A stretch of DNA of 48,488 nt from Spirochaetia bacterium (lineage in GTDB: Bacteria; Spirochaetota; Spirochaetia; DAHUYW01): positions 1-48,488 of the forward strand of contig JASHNV010000077.1 of assembly GCA_030041455.1 (NCBI GenBank). Direction: 5' to 3'. The position numbers and the translations under genes are program-made. The notes under the pieces were generated by a model that saw only the letters and a program-made list of their open reading frames with translations, did not search any database and was not told where the DNA came from. Below, piece by piece: positions 30,881 to 39,567 of this stretch. How positions within the stretch are numbered: position 1 is the first letter of the stretch; each line of letters begins with the position of its first letter.

Positions 30881-32773
30881 ATGGAGCTCTTATGGCTTGT
30901 ACCGGCGCTGCCGCTCCTCGGATTCGCGCTTCTCACGCTCGCGAGGCGGCTCGTCCGGGGCGTCGCCGCCCTCATCGGGGTCGGCTCGATCGGCCTATCG
31001 ATGCTGGTGACTCTTTGGATCGCCTACTCGTTCCTCGTCTCCCCGCCGCAGTCGGGCGCGGCGAGCGATACGGTGTGGAGCTGGATAGCGCTCGGCGACT
31101 TCCGGGTTTCGGTCGCCTTCTATCTCGACTCCTTCTCCCTCGTGATGATCTTGGTCATCACGATCGTCGGCTTCTTCATCCACCTCTACTCGGCCGGATA
31201 CATGGAGGGCGACGACGGGTTCGCCCGCTTCTTCGCCTACATGAATCTCTTCACCGCCTCGATGCTGATCCTCGTCCTCGCGGACAATCTGCTGCTGCTC
31301 CTCGTCGGGTGGGAAGGGGTGGGCCTCTGCAGCTACCTGCTCATCGGATTCTGGTACCGCGACCCCGCGAACGCGCGCGCCGCCGTGAAGGCGTTCGTCG
31401 TGACGCGCACGGGCGACGCCGCGATGCTCGTCGGGTTCCTGCTGCTCTTCACGAGCCTCGGCACCCTCAACATCCAGGACCTCCTCTCGAAGGCGGTCTC
31501 CCAGTGGCCGAGCGGCTCCGGGATCGCGATCGCCGCCGCGGCGTTGATCCTCGCGGGGGCGCTCGGCAAGTCGGCCCAGCTCCCGCTCCAGACGTGGCTC
31601 CCCGACGCGATGGCGGGCCCGACGCCGGTGAGCGCGCTCATTCACGCCGCGACGATGGTGACCGCAGGCGTCTATCTCGTCGCGCGCACCCACGCCATTT
31701 TCGCGCTCGCCCCGCCGGTTCAGCTCGCGGTCGGGATCATCGGGGTCGCGACCCTGCTCATCGCGGGCTTCAGCGCGATCACCCAGCGCGACATCAAGCG
31801 CGTCCTCGCCTACTCCACCATGAGCCAGATCGGCTACATGTTCCTCGCGCTCGGGGTGGGGGCGTGGGGCGCGGCGCTCTTCCACTTCGTCACCCACGCC
31901 TTCTTCAAATCGCTCCTGTTCCTCGCCGCGGGCTCCGTCATCCTCGCCATGCACCACGAGCAGGACCTCTTGAAGATGGGCGGCCTATGGAAGCGCGCGC
32001 CGGTGGCCTTCTGGACCTTTCTCGTCGGCGCGCTCGCGATGGCGGCGGTGCCGCCCCTCATCTCGGGCTTCAGCAGCAAGGACTGGATTCTCTCCTGGGT
32101 TTGGAGCTCCCCCGCGGGGGGGCCGGTCCTCTACGTGCTCGCGCTCCTCGGCGTCCTTCTCACCGCCACCTATACCGCGCGCCTCGTGACCCTCGCGTTC
32201 TTCGGAAGGGAGCGCGACGTGCCCGAGCACGTTCATCCCGGAGGCGCGCTCATAGCGGTCCCGCTCATCGTGCTCGCCGTGCCCGCCCTCTTCCTCGGCC
32301 TCATCCAGACTCCGAGGAGCCTCGGTGGAGTCAACCTCTTCGCGAGCTTCGTGCAGGGGGTCCTTCCCGAGCCGGGCGCCGAGGGTCCCCCGTCGACCGA
32401 GCTCCTCCTCATGGCGGTCTCGACCCTGGTCGCGCTCGCCGGTCTCGTTCTCGGCTGGGCTCTCGGCGTGAGCCAGGCGCGCGCGCATCTCGCCCGGCGG
32501 GAAGCGGAGCCCGCGGGCTCGCCGCTCCACCGCTTCTTGCTCTCGGGATGGGGCTTCGACTGGCTGTACGACCGCGCGATCGTCGGGCCCTATCGGTGGC
32601 TTGCGCGGATCAATCAGAGCGACGTGGCCGACTGGATAGCGCGGGGCTTCGCCGCCTTGAGCAGGCTGCTCAACCGGCTCCTCAGCCTCGCCCAAACCGG
32701 TAGGCTTCGATGGTACGCGACCGCGCTCGGCATCGGCGCGGTCGCCATCGTGGCAATGGTGGTGTTCCTATGA
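30881..32773 (+). CDS. nuoL: NADH-quinone oxidoreductase subunit L (copy 2)
   Basis: Distal antiporter-like pump, 630 residues. E145 (VGWEGVGLCSY), K230 (GALGKSAQLPLQ), the HAFFKSLLFLAAG lysine and the GFSSKDWIL lysine are present, with the signature WLPDAMAGPTPVSALIHAATM identical to copy 1. The C-terminal lateral-helix region diverges between copies. ATGA overlap with nuoM2. The larger frame upstream of ATG 30881 is shadow. Confidence 0.96.
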   Translation: MELLWLVPALPLLGFALLTLARRLVRGVAALIGVGSIGLSMLVTLWIAYSFLVSPPQSGAASDTVWSWIALGDFRVSVAFYLDSFSLVMILVITIVGFFIHLYSAGYMEGDDGFARFFAYMNLFTASMLILVLADNLLLLLVGWEGVGLCSYLLIGFWYRDPANARAAVKAFVVTRTGDAAMLVGFLLLFTSLGTLNIQDLLSKAVSQWPSGSGIAIAAAALILAGALGKSAQLPLQTWLPDAMAGPTPVSALIHAATMVTAGVYLVARTHAIFALAPPVQLAVGIIGVATLLIAGFSAITQRDIKRVLAYSTMSQIGYMFLALGVGAWGAALFHFVTHAFFKSLLFLAAGSVILAMHHEQDLLKMGGLWKRAPVAFWTFLVGALAMAAVPPLISGFSSKDWILSWVWSSPAGGPVLYVLALLGVLLTATYTARLVTLAFFGRERDVPEHVHPGGALIAVPLIVLAVPALFLGLIQTPRSLGGVNLFASFVQGVLPEPGAEGPPSTELLLMAVSTLVALAGLVLGWALGVSQARAHLARREAEPAGSPLHRFLLSGWGFDWLYDRAIVGPYRWLARINQSDVADWIARGFAALSRLLNRLLSLAQTGRLRWYATALGIGAVAIVAMVVFL

Positions 32774-34281
32774 TACTTCTCGCTCTCGTCGCGGTGCCGG
32801 TCGCAGGCGGCCTGCTCGGATGGGCCCTCGGGCGGCGAAGCACGCTCGTGCCGCGATGGATCAGCCTCGTCGCGATGGTTCTCGATCTCGGGCTGAGCAT
32901 CGTCCTGTGGGCGGAGCATCCGGCCGCCTCGATCGGCGGGGGTCCGTGGATCGCGAAGCTCACCCTGCCGTGGATTCCGCAGTGGGGAATCCAGTTCGAG
33001 CTCGCCGCCGACGGGCTGAGCCTCCTCATGATCGTCCTCACGGCGCTCCTCGGCGTCGCGTCGGTGATCGTCTCCTGGTCGACGGTCCGCGAGCGGGTCG
33101 CCTTCTACAATCTCAACCTCTGCCTCGTCATCGGGGGGATCGTCGGCGTCTTCGTCGCGCTCGACCTGTTCCTTTTCTATCTCTTCTGGGAGCTCATGCT
33201 CATCCCGATGTACTTCATCATCGCGATCTGGGGCCACGAGAAGCGGCAGGCGGCCTCGATCAAATTCCTGCTCTTCACCCAGGCGGGAGGCCTCCTCATG
33301 CTCCTCGCCATCCTCGCGCTGTTCTTCATCCACGGCGCGACGAGCGGGGAGTACACCTTCGACTACTTCAAGCTTCTCGGCACGCCGCTCGCCCCCGGCG
33401 TCGCGACGGCCGTCATGCTCGGCTTCTTCGTCGCCTTCGCGATCAAGCTGCCCGCCGTTCCGGTTCACACTTGGCTGCCCGACGCGCACACCCAGGCCCC
33501 GACCGCCGGGAGCGTCATCCTCGCGGGCCTGCTCCTGAAGACCGGCGCCTACGGTCTCATCCGCTTCGTCGTTCCGCTCTTTCCGAACGCCGCGCTGCAG
33601 TTCGCCCCGATCGCCATGATCTTGGGCGTCGCGGGGGTGATCTACGGCGCGGCGCTCGCCTTCGCGCAGGACGACTTGAAGCGGCTCGTCGCCTACACGA
33701 GCATCAGCCACCTCGGCTTCGTCCTCATCGGAGTCTTCGCGTGGAACACCCTCGCGCTTCAGGGCGCGATCGTCACGATGGTCGCGCACGGCTTGAGCAC
33801 GGGAGCGCTCTTCATCCTCGCGGGCTCCATTCAGGACCGTCTCCATACCCGCGACATGCGCGCGATGGGAGGCTTCTGGGAGTCCGCCCCGCGCTTCGGC
33901 GGCATCATGCTCTTTTTCGCCCTCGCCTCCCTCGGCCTCCCGGGCCTCGCGGATTTCGTCGGCGAATTCCTCGTGCTGCTCGGCACCTACGCGGTGGCGC
34001 CGGTCATCGCGATCATCGCGGCGGTCGGCGTCGTCCTCTCCGCGGTGTACGCGCTGTGGATGATCTACCGGACCTTCCAGGGCCGGCAGGCGCCCGGGCG
34101 GGCGCTGCCCGATCTGAAAGCGCGCGAGATGGCGGTGCTCGCCGTTCTCGCGGCGCTCCTCCTTTGGATCGGGCTCTTCCCGCAAAGGGTCCTCGACACC
34201 GCCGCGCCGTCGATCAATCAGCTTCAAGCGGGACGTACGGCGCTTGTCGTGCCCCATGGAGTGCACCGCGATGAGCTCTGA
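32770..34281 (+). CDS. nuoM: NADH-quinone oxidoreductase subunit M (copy 2)
   Basis: Middle antiporter-like pump, 503 residues. E141, K226 and K257 and the distal Glu (GLADFVGEFLVLLG) are present. The loop HTWLPDAHTQAPTAGS is canonical, in contrast to copy 1. Start at ATG 32770 in an overlap with nuoL2; the end overlaps nuoN2 by 11 bases. Confidence 0.96.
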   Translation: MILLALVAVPVAGGLLGWALGRRSTLVPRWISLVAMVLDLGLSIVLWAEHPAASIGGGPWIAKLTLPWIPQWGIQFELAADGLSLLMIVLTALLGVASVIVSWSTVRERVAFYNLNLCLVIGGIVGVFVALDLFLFYLFWELMLIPMYFIIAIWGHEKRQAASIKFLLFTQAGGLLMLLAILALFFIHGATSGEYTFDYFKLLGTPLAPGVATAVMLGFFVAFAIKLPAVPVHTWLPDAHTQAPTAGSVILAGLLLKTGAYGLIRFVVPLFPNAALQFAPIAMILGVAGVIYGAALAFAQDDLKRLVAYTSISHLGFVLIGVFAWNTLALQGAIVTMVAHGLSTGALFILAGSIQDRLHTRDMRAMGGFWESAPRFGGIMLFFALASLGLPGLADFVGEFLVLLGTYAVAPVIAIIAAVGVVLSAVYALWMIYRTFQGRQAPGRALPDLKAREMAVLAVLAALLLWIGLFPQRVLDTAAPSINQLQAGRTALVVPHGVHRDEL

Positions 34282-35701
34282 ACAGATTCTCGCCCTCCTT
34301 CCGATCCTCGTCACCTCGGCCGCGTCGGTGGTGGTCATGCTGCTCGTCGCGCTGAAGAGAAGCCACGGTCTCGTCTTCGGCGTCACGGTCGGCTCGCTCC
34401 TCGTCGCCCTCGCCGCGATCGGCTCGTCGGTCTCGGTCATGCCCCAGGCGGTCTCGAGTCTCCTCATCATGGACAGGTTCGCGCTCCTGTACATCGGGCT
34501 TATTCTCGCCGCGACGCTCGCGGTGGCGCTTCTCTCCTACGCCTACCTCGAGAGCCGGGCCGAGCGCCGGGAGGAGTACTATATCCTCCTCCTCCTCGCC
34601 GCCGCGGGCTCGGAGGTGCTTGCCGCGGCCGGAAGCTACGTGAGCTTCTTTCTCGGCCTCGAGATCCTGAGCATCTCGCTGTACGGCCTCGTCGCCTACC
34701 GGCGGCAGACCCCGCTCGGCATCGAGGCGGGCGTCAAGTACCTCATTCTCGCGGGCGCCTCCTCGGGCTTCATTCTCTTCGGCATGGCGCTCATCTACGC
34801 CGAGCAGGGCTCCCTCCAGTTCGCGGCGCTCGCCGCCGCGAAGGGAAGCTCGTTCGACGTGGTCTCCCTCGTCGGCTTCGCGCTCATCGTGGTCGGCGTG
34901 GGGTTCAAGCTCGCGGTCGTGCCGTTCCACCTCTGGACGCCCGACGTCTACCAGGGCGCTCCGGCGCCGGTGACCGCGTTCGTCGCGACCGTCTCGAAGG
35001 GAGCGATGTTCGCGCTCCTCCTGCGCTACTTCATTCAGCTCGACCTCTACCAGTACGGCGCGGTGGTCCTCGTCTTCGGGATCATCGCGGCGCTCTCGAT
35101 CCTCGCGGGCAACATCCTCGGGCTCCTGCAGAACAACGTGAAACGGATGCTCGCCTATTCGTCGATCGCGCACGTCGGCTACCTGCTCGTGGCGCTCCTC
35201 GCAAGCGGCCCCCTCGCGGTCTCGTCGGTCACGTTCTATCTGATCGCCTATTTCATCACGAATCTCGGCGCCTTCGGGGTGGTCGGCTACCTGTCGAGCG
35301 GCGAACGGGAGGCGGAGGAGATCGACGACTACCGCGGCCTCGCTTGGCGACGGCCGTGGGTGGCGGGAGCCCTCACCGCCTCTCTCCTCTCCCTCGCGGG
35401 GATCCCCCTCACCGCGGGCTTCATCGGGAAGTTCTTCATCATTGCCGCGGGGGCGGGCTCCCGCCTGTGGGCGCTCTTGATCATCCTCGTCGTGGGAAGC
35501 GTCGTCTCGTTCTTCTACTATTTCAGGCTCGTGCTCGCGATCTTCAGGGAGCCCGACGCCGGCGCTCAAGTTCCCTATCCCTCGGCCTCCCTCGCGGGGG
35601 GGATCGCGCTCTCGGTCCTCACGCTGCTCCTCGTCTGGCTCGGGGTCTACCCGGCGCCTCTCGTGAATCTCCTCGGCGGGATGACCTCCGGCCTGCTGTG
35701 A
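34271..35701 (+). CDS. nuoN: NADH-quinone oxidoreductase subunit N (copy 2)
   Basis: Proximal antiporter-like pump, 476 residues from ATG 34271, which has GGAG nine bases upstream; in-frame starts at 34244 (TTG) and 34256 (ATG) are alternatives. E131 (FLGLEILSISLYG), K213 (GFKLAVVPFH) and GIPLTAGFIGKF are conserved, and HLWTPDVYQGAP is intact. Last complex I gene of operon 2. A periplasmic binding protein gene follows within 37 bases and no terminator is seen between them. Confidence 0.95.
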   Translation: MSSEQILALLPILVTSAASVVVMLLVALKRSHGLVFGVTVGSLLVALAAIGSSVSVMPQAVSSLLIMDRFALLYIGLILAATLAVALLSYAYLESRAERREEYYILLLLAAAGSEVLAAAGSYVSFFLGLEILSISLYGLVAYRRQTPLGIEAGVKYLILAGASSGFILFGMALIYAEQGSLQFAALAAAKGSSFDVVSLVGFALIVVGVGFKLAVVPFHLWTPDVYQGAPAPVTAFVATVSKGAMFALLLRYFIQLDLYQYGAVVLVFGIIAALSILAGNILGLLQNNVKRMLAYSSIAHVGYLLVALLASGPLAVSSVTFYLIAYFITNLGAFGVVGYLSSGEREAEEIDDYRGLAWRRPWVAGALTASLLSLAGIPLTAGFIGKFFIIAAGAGSRLWALLIILVVGSVVSFFYYFRLVLAIFREPDAGAQVPYPSASLAGGIALSVLTLLLVWLGVYPAPLVNLLGGMTSGLL

Positions 35702-35738
35702 GTTGATCCCCGGCCCCGAGGCGGGGTACCATCTGATT

Positions 35739-36752
35739 GTGCTCGCGCGTGCGCTCTCGGCTGTCACCCTCCTCCTCGTCTCGTCGGGCGCCTTCGCTCT
35801 CACGCTGAAGATCGGCACGATGGCGCCCGAGGGCTCGCCGTGGGACGCGGCGCTTCGCGAGCTCGGCGGGGAATGGGCGGACGCCTCCGGCGGCGGGTTG
35901 GATCTCAAGCTCTACGCGGGCGGAATCGCCGGAGACGAGTCGGACATGATCCGGAAGATGCGCCTCGGGGAGCTTCAGGGCGCCGCGCTCTCCCAGCTCG
36001 CCCTCGGCGAGATCGTGCCCGATGTCCTCGCGCTCGACACGCCCTTCCTCATGAGGAGCGACGGGGAGTTCGAGTACGTGCTGAGGAAGATGCGGCCCTA
36101 CTTCGAGCGGGAGCTCGACCGCGCGGGCTACGAGCTCGTGACGTGGAGCGGAGCGGGCTGGGTGCACTTCTTCGCGAACCGCGCGATCTCCTCCCCCGAC
36201 GACCTCAGACGCCTCAGACTCGGAGTTCCCGCGGGCGACGACGAGCTCCTCGACGCGTGGCGACGGCTGGGATTTCACGCGTACCAGCTCCCGATCTCCG
36301 ACCTCCTCCCGGGCCTCGAGGCCGGCACGATCGACGCTTTCTACGCCCCGCCGACCGCCGCGGCGCTGTTCCGGTGGTTTCTGAGCGCCGCGCACATGAG
36401 CGAGATCAAGGTCGCGCCGGTCGTCGTCGCGTTCGTCGTCGACAAGCGGGCGTGGAAAAGGATACCCGAGGGACTGCGCTCCCGGCTCTTGGGCTCGGCG
36501 CGCGCGAGCGAGGCGAGGCTCGACCGTCTTTCCGGGGGGCTCGACGCGAGCGCGATTCGCGCGATGGTGCGGGACGGCCTTACCGTCGACCCAGAGACGG
36601 CCGCTTCCGACGCGGCGTGGCGCGCTCTCGCCCGGGCGGGCGCGGGGCCCTTGATCGGGAAGCTCTTCTCGCGCGAAGCCTACGACGAGGTCGTTGGCTA
36701 CGTGGACCGGTATCGCGCGGAGGCTCAAGGCGCCCGCGCTTCGGGAGGCTGA
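35739..36752 (+). CDS. DctP-type periplasmic solute-binding protein (orphan)
   Basis: Belongs to the DctP family of TRAP-transporter binding proteins, which capture organic acids or related ligands in the periplasm. From GTG 35739 the protein has 337 residues and begins with a typical signal peptide (LARALSAVTLLLVSSGAFA). LKIGTMAPEGSPWDAALREL then starts the mature domain. The family block GWVHFFANRAISSPDDLRRL lies in the middle, with TIDAFYAPP after it. A TTG at 35703 is an alternative start but adds residues before the signal peptide. No DctQ or DctM membrane subunit is in the window. It sits 37 bases behind nuoN2 and one base before the next gene, so co-transcription with complex I is plausible. 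Ligand unknown. Confidence 0.82.
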   Translation: MLARALSAVTLLLVSSGAFALTLKIGTMAPEGSPWDAALRELGGEWADASGGGLDLKLYAGGIAGDESDMIRKMRLGELQGAALSQLALGEIVPDVLALDTPFLMRSDGEFEYVLRKMRPYFERELDRAGYELVTWSGAGWVHFFANRAISSPDDLRRLRLGVPAGDDELLDAWRRLGFHAYQLPISDLLPGLEAGTIDAFYAPPTAAALFRWFLSAAHMSEIKVAPVVVAFVVDKRAWKRIPEGLRSRLLGSARASEARLDRLSGGLDASAIRAMVRDGLTVDPETAASDAAWRALARAGAGPLIGKLFSREAYDEVVGYVDRYRAEAQGARASGG

Positions 36753-36753
36753 C

Positions 36754-37392
36754 ATGACACTCAAGGCGAGACTCCTCGCGATCGTCGCCGCGCTCGCGGC
36801 GAGCGCGTGCGCGACGGGCGGTCCGGGCCAGGGGACCGTGATCGACCGATGGGCGGCCGTTCGCGCGCCTGCGGCGCCGCCGCTTGAGGCGGTGACCGTC
36901 GATCCGAAAACGACCTGTCTCCTCGTTCTCGACATGCAGAACAATCTTACGGACCCGGCTGCGCATCCGAACGCGCACGCGGCGATCGCCCGCATCGAGG
37001 TTCTCCTCAAGGAGGCGCGCTCGAGTCGCATGCTCGTCGTCTACAGCAACACGAAAGTCGGCACCCCCGCCGACATCGTGAGCGAGCTTGCCCCCCTCCC
37101 CGGGGAGCCGGTGGTGCGATCGAGCGTGGACAAGTTCTACCGGACCGACCTCGAGCGGATTCTCCTGGACTCGGGGATCAAGACCGTCATCGTGACCGGC
37201 ACCGCGGCGAACGGCGCCGTGATGTACACGGCGACCGGAGCGGCGATGCGCGGCCTGAAGGTCGTCGTGCCGGTCGACGCGATGCCGGCCGACAGTCTCT
37301 ACGCCGAGCAGTACGTCGCTTGGCATCTGCTGAACAGCCCGGGAACCCGAACCGCGGCGACCCTGACCCGGTCGGATCTCATAACGTTCTGA
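36754..37392 (+). CDS. Isochorismatase-fold lipoprotein without catalytic Cys
   Basis: A 212-residue predicted lipoprotein: basic n-region, hydrophobic stretch and lipobox ASAC with C19, so the protein is probably anchored in a membrane facing the periplasm. The rest is an isochorismatase/cysteine-hydrolase fold. It has D60 (LVLDMQNNL), K127 (SSVDKFYRTDLE) and the block GTAANGAVMYTATGAAMRG, where the nucleophilic Cys of nicotinamidase-like members is A155. Without Cys it may act like isochorismatase-type members that use no Cys, or only bind ligand. ATG 36754 has GGGAGG five bases upstream, directly after the DctP gene, indicating an operon. Confidence 0.8.
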   Translation: MTLKARLLAIVAALAASACATGGPGQGTVIDRWAAVRAPAAPPLEAVTVDPKTTCLLVLDMQNNLTDPAAHPNAHAAIARIEVLLKEARSSRMLVVYSNTKVGTPADIVSELAPLPGEPVVRSSVDKFYRTDLERILLDSGIKTVIVTGTAANGAVMYTATGAAMRGLKVVVPVDAMPADSLYAEQYVAWHLLNSPGTRTAATLTRSDLITF

Positions 37393-37831
37393 CCGATCGA
37401 CCCGGTCAGGGTCCCGAAAGCCGTCTTGGCCGGGGAGCTCCGCGGAAGAACCGAACCAAAAGGAGCGCGTCGGAAATCGGAAGGTCATGCGCCGCCGCGA
37501 AGGAACCGGCGGGCGTACGCGGCCGGCATGCGTCATGTCTCGGCGGGGATACGCGAGTCGACGACGTCCGGCATAGGCTCGGGCGAGCGGATGCTCGGCG
37601 AACTTGCCCTCCGTGGATTCAAAAACCTCTTCGGAAGTCCCGCCTGAGGTCCGAAAGAGGACATGTTTCACGGTACCGGAGACCTCCTGGTCGCTCTCGT
37701 CGATAACCATCAAGCAAGCCCGACCTCCGGCAAGGTCGGCACGCGGCGGAGCGGAACGGGCAGGGCAAGGAGGGCTCGGATTTCTTGTCGCCCACGACGT
37801 GCCCGGTCAGCTCCCTTGGGTTCGCGGCACG
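37393..37831. other. Gene-free gap between two convergent genes
   Basis: No coding sequence is recognisable. A weak hairpin CTGACC/GGTCAG (37389-37409) overlaps the stop of the lipoprotein gene but has no T-run. Base composition shifts here from the high-GC block to the lower-GC MFS gene. Confidence 0.45.
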
Positions 37832-39049
37832 TCACGACGGAAAGTCTATCCCGATCGCTCGTGTGGACTTGACCTTTTGATATACTTTCAGATAGACCCA
37901 CACTGCGTTCGCCAGGAGCATTCCGCCGGTGGCGATAAAAACGGCCTTGATGCCAAATCCGGCGGCAATTTGCCCTCCCGCCACAGGGCCGAGAAACGCC
38001 CCCAAATACATGCCCGAGATATTCAATCCGAAGACTCTCCCCGTAATCGCGCTCGGCGTGATCCGTTTCATGAGGGCGTTGACGGAAGGAATTACGCCCC
38101 CCGCCGCCATTCCCAAGAGAAAACGGAGCCCCATTAACTGCCATGTGGTGCTCACGAACCCTTGGAAGAGAAGAAAAAGAAATGCCGCCACGTTCCCAAA
38201 AAAAAGAATCTTGTGCGGACCTATTTTGTCGGACAACCTTCCCAGTATCGGAGCGGATATGATATTCGACAGTCCCGAAATCGAGAACACCATTCCCGCC
38301 ACGAGAGCGACGTGGGCGGCGTTCACGGATAGCTGGCCGATGTAGACCGTAATAATCGGTTCGACGGAAAAAAGGGCGAAGTTTACGATGAAGAACGTCA
38401 CAAACAAGGAGAGCGTCAAGTTTTTTTCCGGTATACTATTCCATGTCTCCCGGGTATTCATCGTCTTGCTGTCGGGGCGAACGAAGGATTCCTTGACGAA
38501 CAACGCGGTCGTAACGAATGCGACGAACATCAGTCCGCCGGTAATGAAAAAAATGCTTTGAAAACCGAGATTTTCCCCGACATAGCCGCCCATCAGGGGA
38601 CCGAGCAACGAGCCCGCCACTCCCGACGTCGACAGGGTGCCCAGAGCCACGCCGGCATGTTCCCTATCCGTTTGAGTCGCAATGAGGGTCGTGCACGCCA
38701 TGCTATAGCCGGTAATGACCCCGAGCAGTAAGCGCAATCCGATCAGTTCATAGACGTTTTGCACGAAACCCGTGCAAAATACGACGATGGCCATGCCGAG
38801 GCTCGCCCGCAAGAGCATCGGCTTTCGTCCGATTTTATCCGCGACGCGGCCCCATATGGGAGAGAAAACGGCCGAGATCACGAAGGTGATACCGAAAGCG
38901 ACGCCGGAGAACTGTTCGATTAACCCCGTATCGTGAATCCCGAGTTGCTTGATGAAAAGCGGCAGGACCGGCGCGATCTGGCTGAATCCCACTCCGGTGA
39001 TAAACATGCCGAACCAACAGACGATCAGGTTTCTTTGCCAAATCTGCAT
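37832..39049 (-). CDS. MFS efflux transporter, MdtG-like
   Basis: Inner-membrane drug/H+ antiporter of the major facilitator superfamily, 405 residues with about 12 hydrophobic segments. It resembles E. coli MdtG: RNLIVCWFGMFITGVGFS at the start, the motif-A-like SPIWGRVADKIGRKPMLL, IATQTDREHAGVALGTLS and the repeat motif GRLSDKIGPHK in the second half. Substrate unknown; the MdtG group is linked to fosfomycin and similar compounds. ATG 39049 has AAAGGGAGG four bases upstream. The gene is visibly lower in G+C than its neighbours, with A/T-rich codons and runs of A, and lies alone between gaps. Recent acquisition is likely. Confidence 0.88.
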   Translation of the reverse strand: MQIWQRNLIVCWFGMFITGVGFSQIAPVLPLFIKQLGIHDTGLIEQFSGVAFGITFVISAVFSPIWGRVADKIGRKPMLLRASLGMAIVVFCTGFVQNVYELIGLRLLLGVITGYSMACTTLIATQTDREHAGVALGTLSTSGVAGSLLGPLMGGYVGENLGFQSIFFITGGLMFVAFVTTALFVKESFVRPDSKTMNTRETWNSIPEKNLTLSLFVTFFIVNFALFSVEPIITVYIGQLSVNAAHVALVAGMVFSISGLSNIISAPILGRLSDKIGPHKILFFGNVAAFLFLLFQGFVSTTWQLMGLRFLLGMAAGGVIPSVNALMKRITPSAITGRVFGLNISGMYLGAFLGPVAGGQIAAGFGIKAVFIATGGMLLANAVWVYLKVYQKVKSTRAIGIDFPS

Positions 39050-39567
39050 GCGGCCTCCCTTTCCCTATCTCGGAAAATGTAGCATTCGGGAGCGAGATGT
39101 CAACGCCGGAGGGACCGGCACACGTGAGACAGGTGAACATCGCGCAAGCGCTGCGAAGGCGAGAGCGCGAGCTACCGCCCGCCTCCTCGCGCCGCTCGTC
39201 CCTCGATACGTTCCTCACGGCTCGGAGGTCCCGCTCGAGGGAGGCCTCGATGTAAGCCTGATACCAGGCGACGGGATCCGATGCCGCGTCGTAGACCGGC
39301 GGGAGTCGAAACGTTCGGAGGCGGCCCGCGAGGGACCGGGACATCGCGTGGACAGCGGAAAGGCCGGCTTGCGAGCGGATGTGACCCGGGACGGCGTGAG
39401 AGAGGATCTCCCCGCCTCCGTCCCGGCTCCGGAAAGAGGGCGGCGCCGCGCGGCAGGGCGCGACATTGAGCCCCGCGCCGACGTATAGGTTGTATATTCG
39501 GCGTCTTTTCGCTAAGATTCTCTGCGGGAGAAATGCTGGGACGGTTCCCTTGGAGGCCGCAGGAGAT
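39050..39567. other. Gap with a decayed gene fragment and the tkt leader
   Basis: The middle of this 518-base gap contains an AAA-ATPase relic (39195-39315). The rest shows no gene. Just before tkt, TATATT (39493-39498) could be a -10 box, but I find no -35 box at a normal distance. Confidence 0.45.
39195..39315 (-). pseudogene. Fragment of an AAA-ATPase of the DUF4143 type
   Basis: One minus-strand frame reads LPPVYDAASDPVAWYQAYIE and continues SLERDLRAVRNVSRDE. It resembles the segment 'P-x-W-Y-xx-Y-I-x-T-Y-x-E-R-D-x-R-x-L-x-N-V' found at the start of the DUF4143 region of ATP-binding proteins. The next expected block (F-x-x-F-L-x-L-x-A) is missing or out of frame. There is no Walker motif upstream, so only a scrap remains. 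Recognition rests on one motif. Confidence 0.5.
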
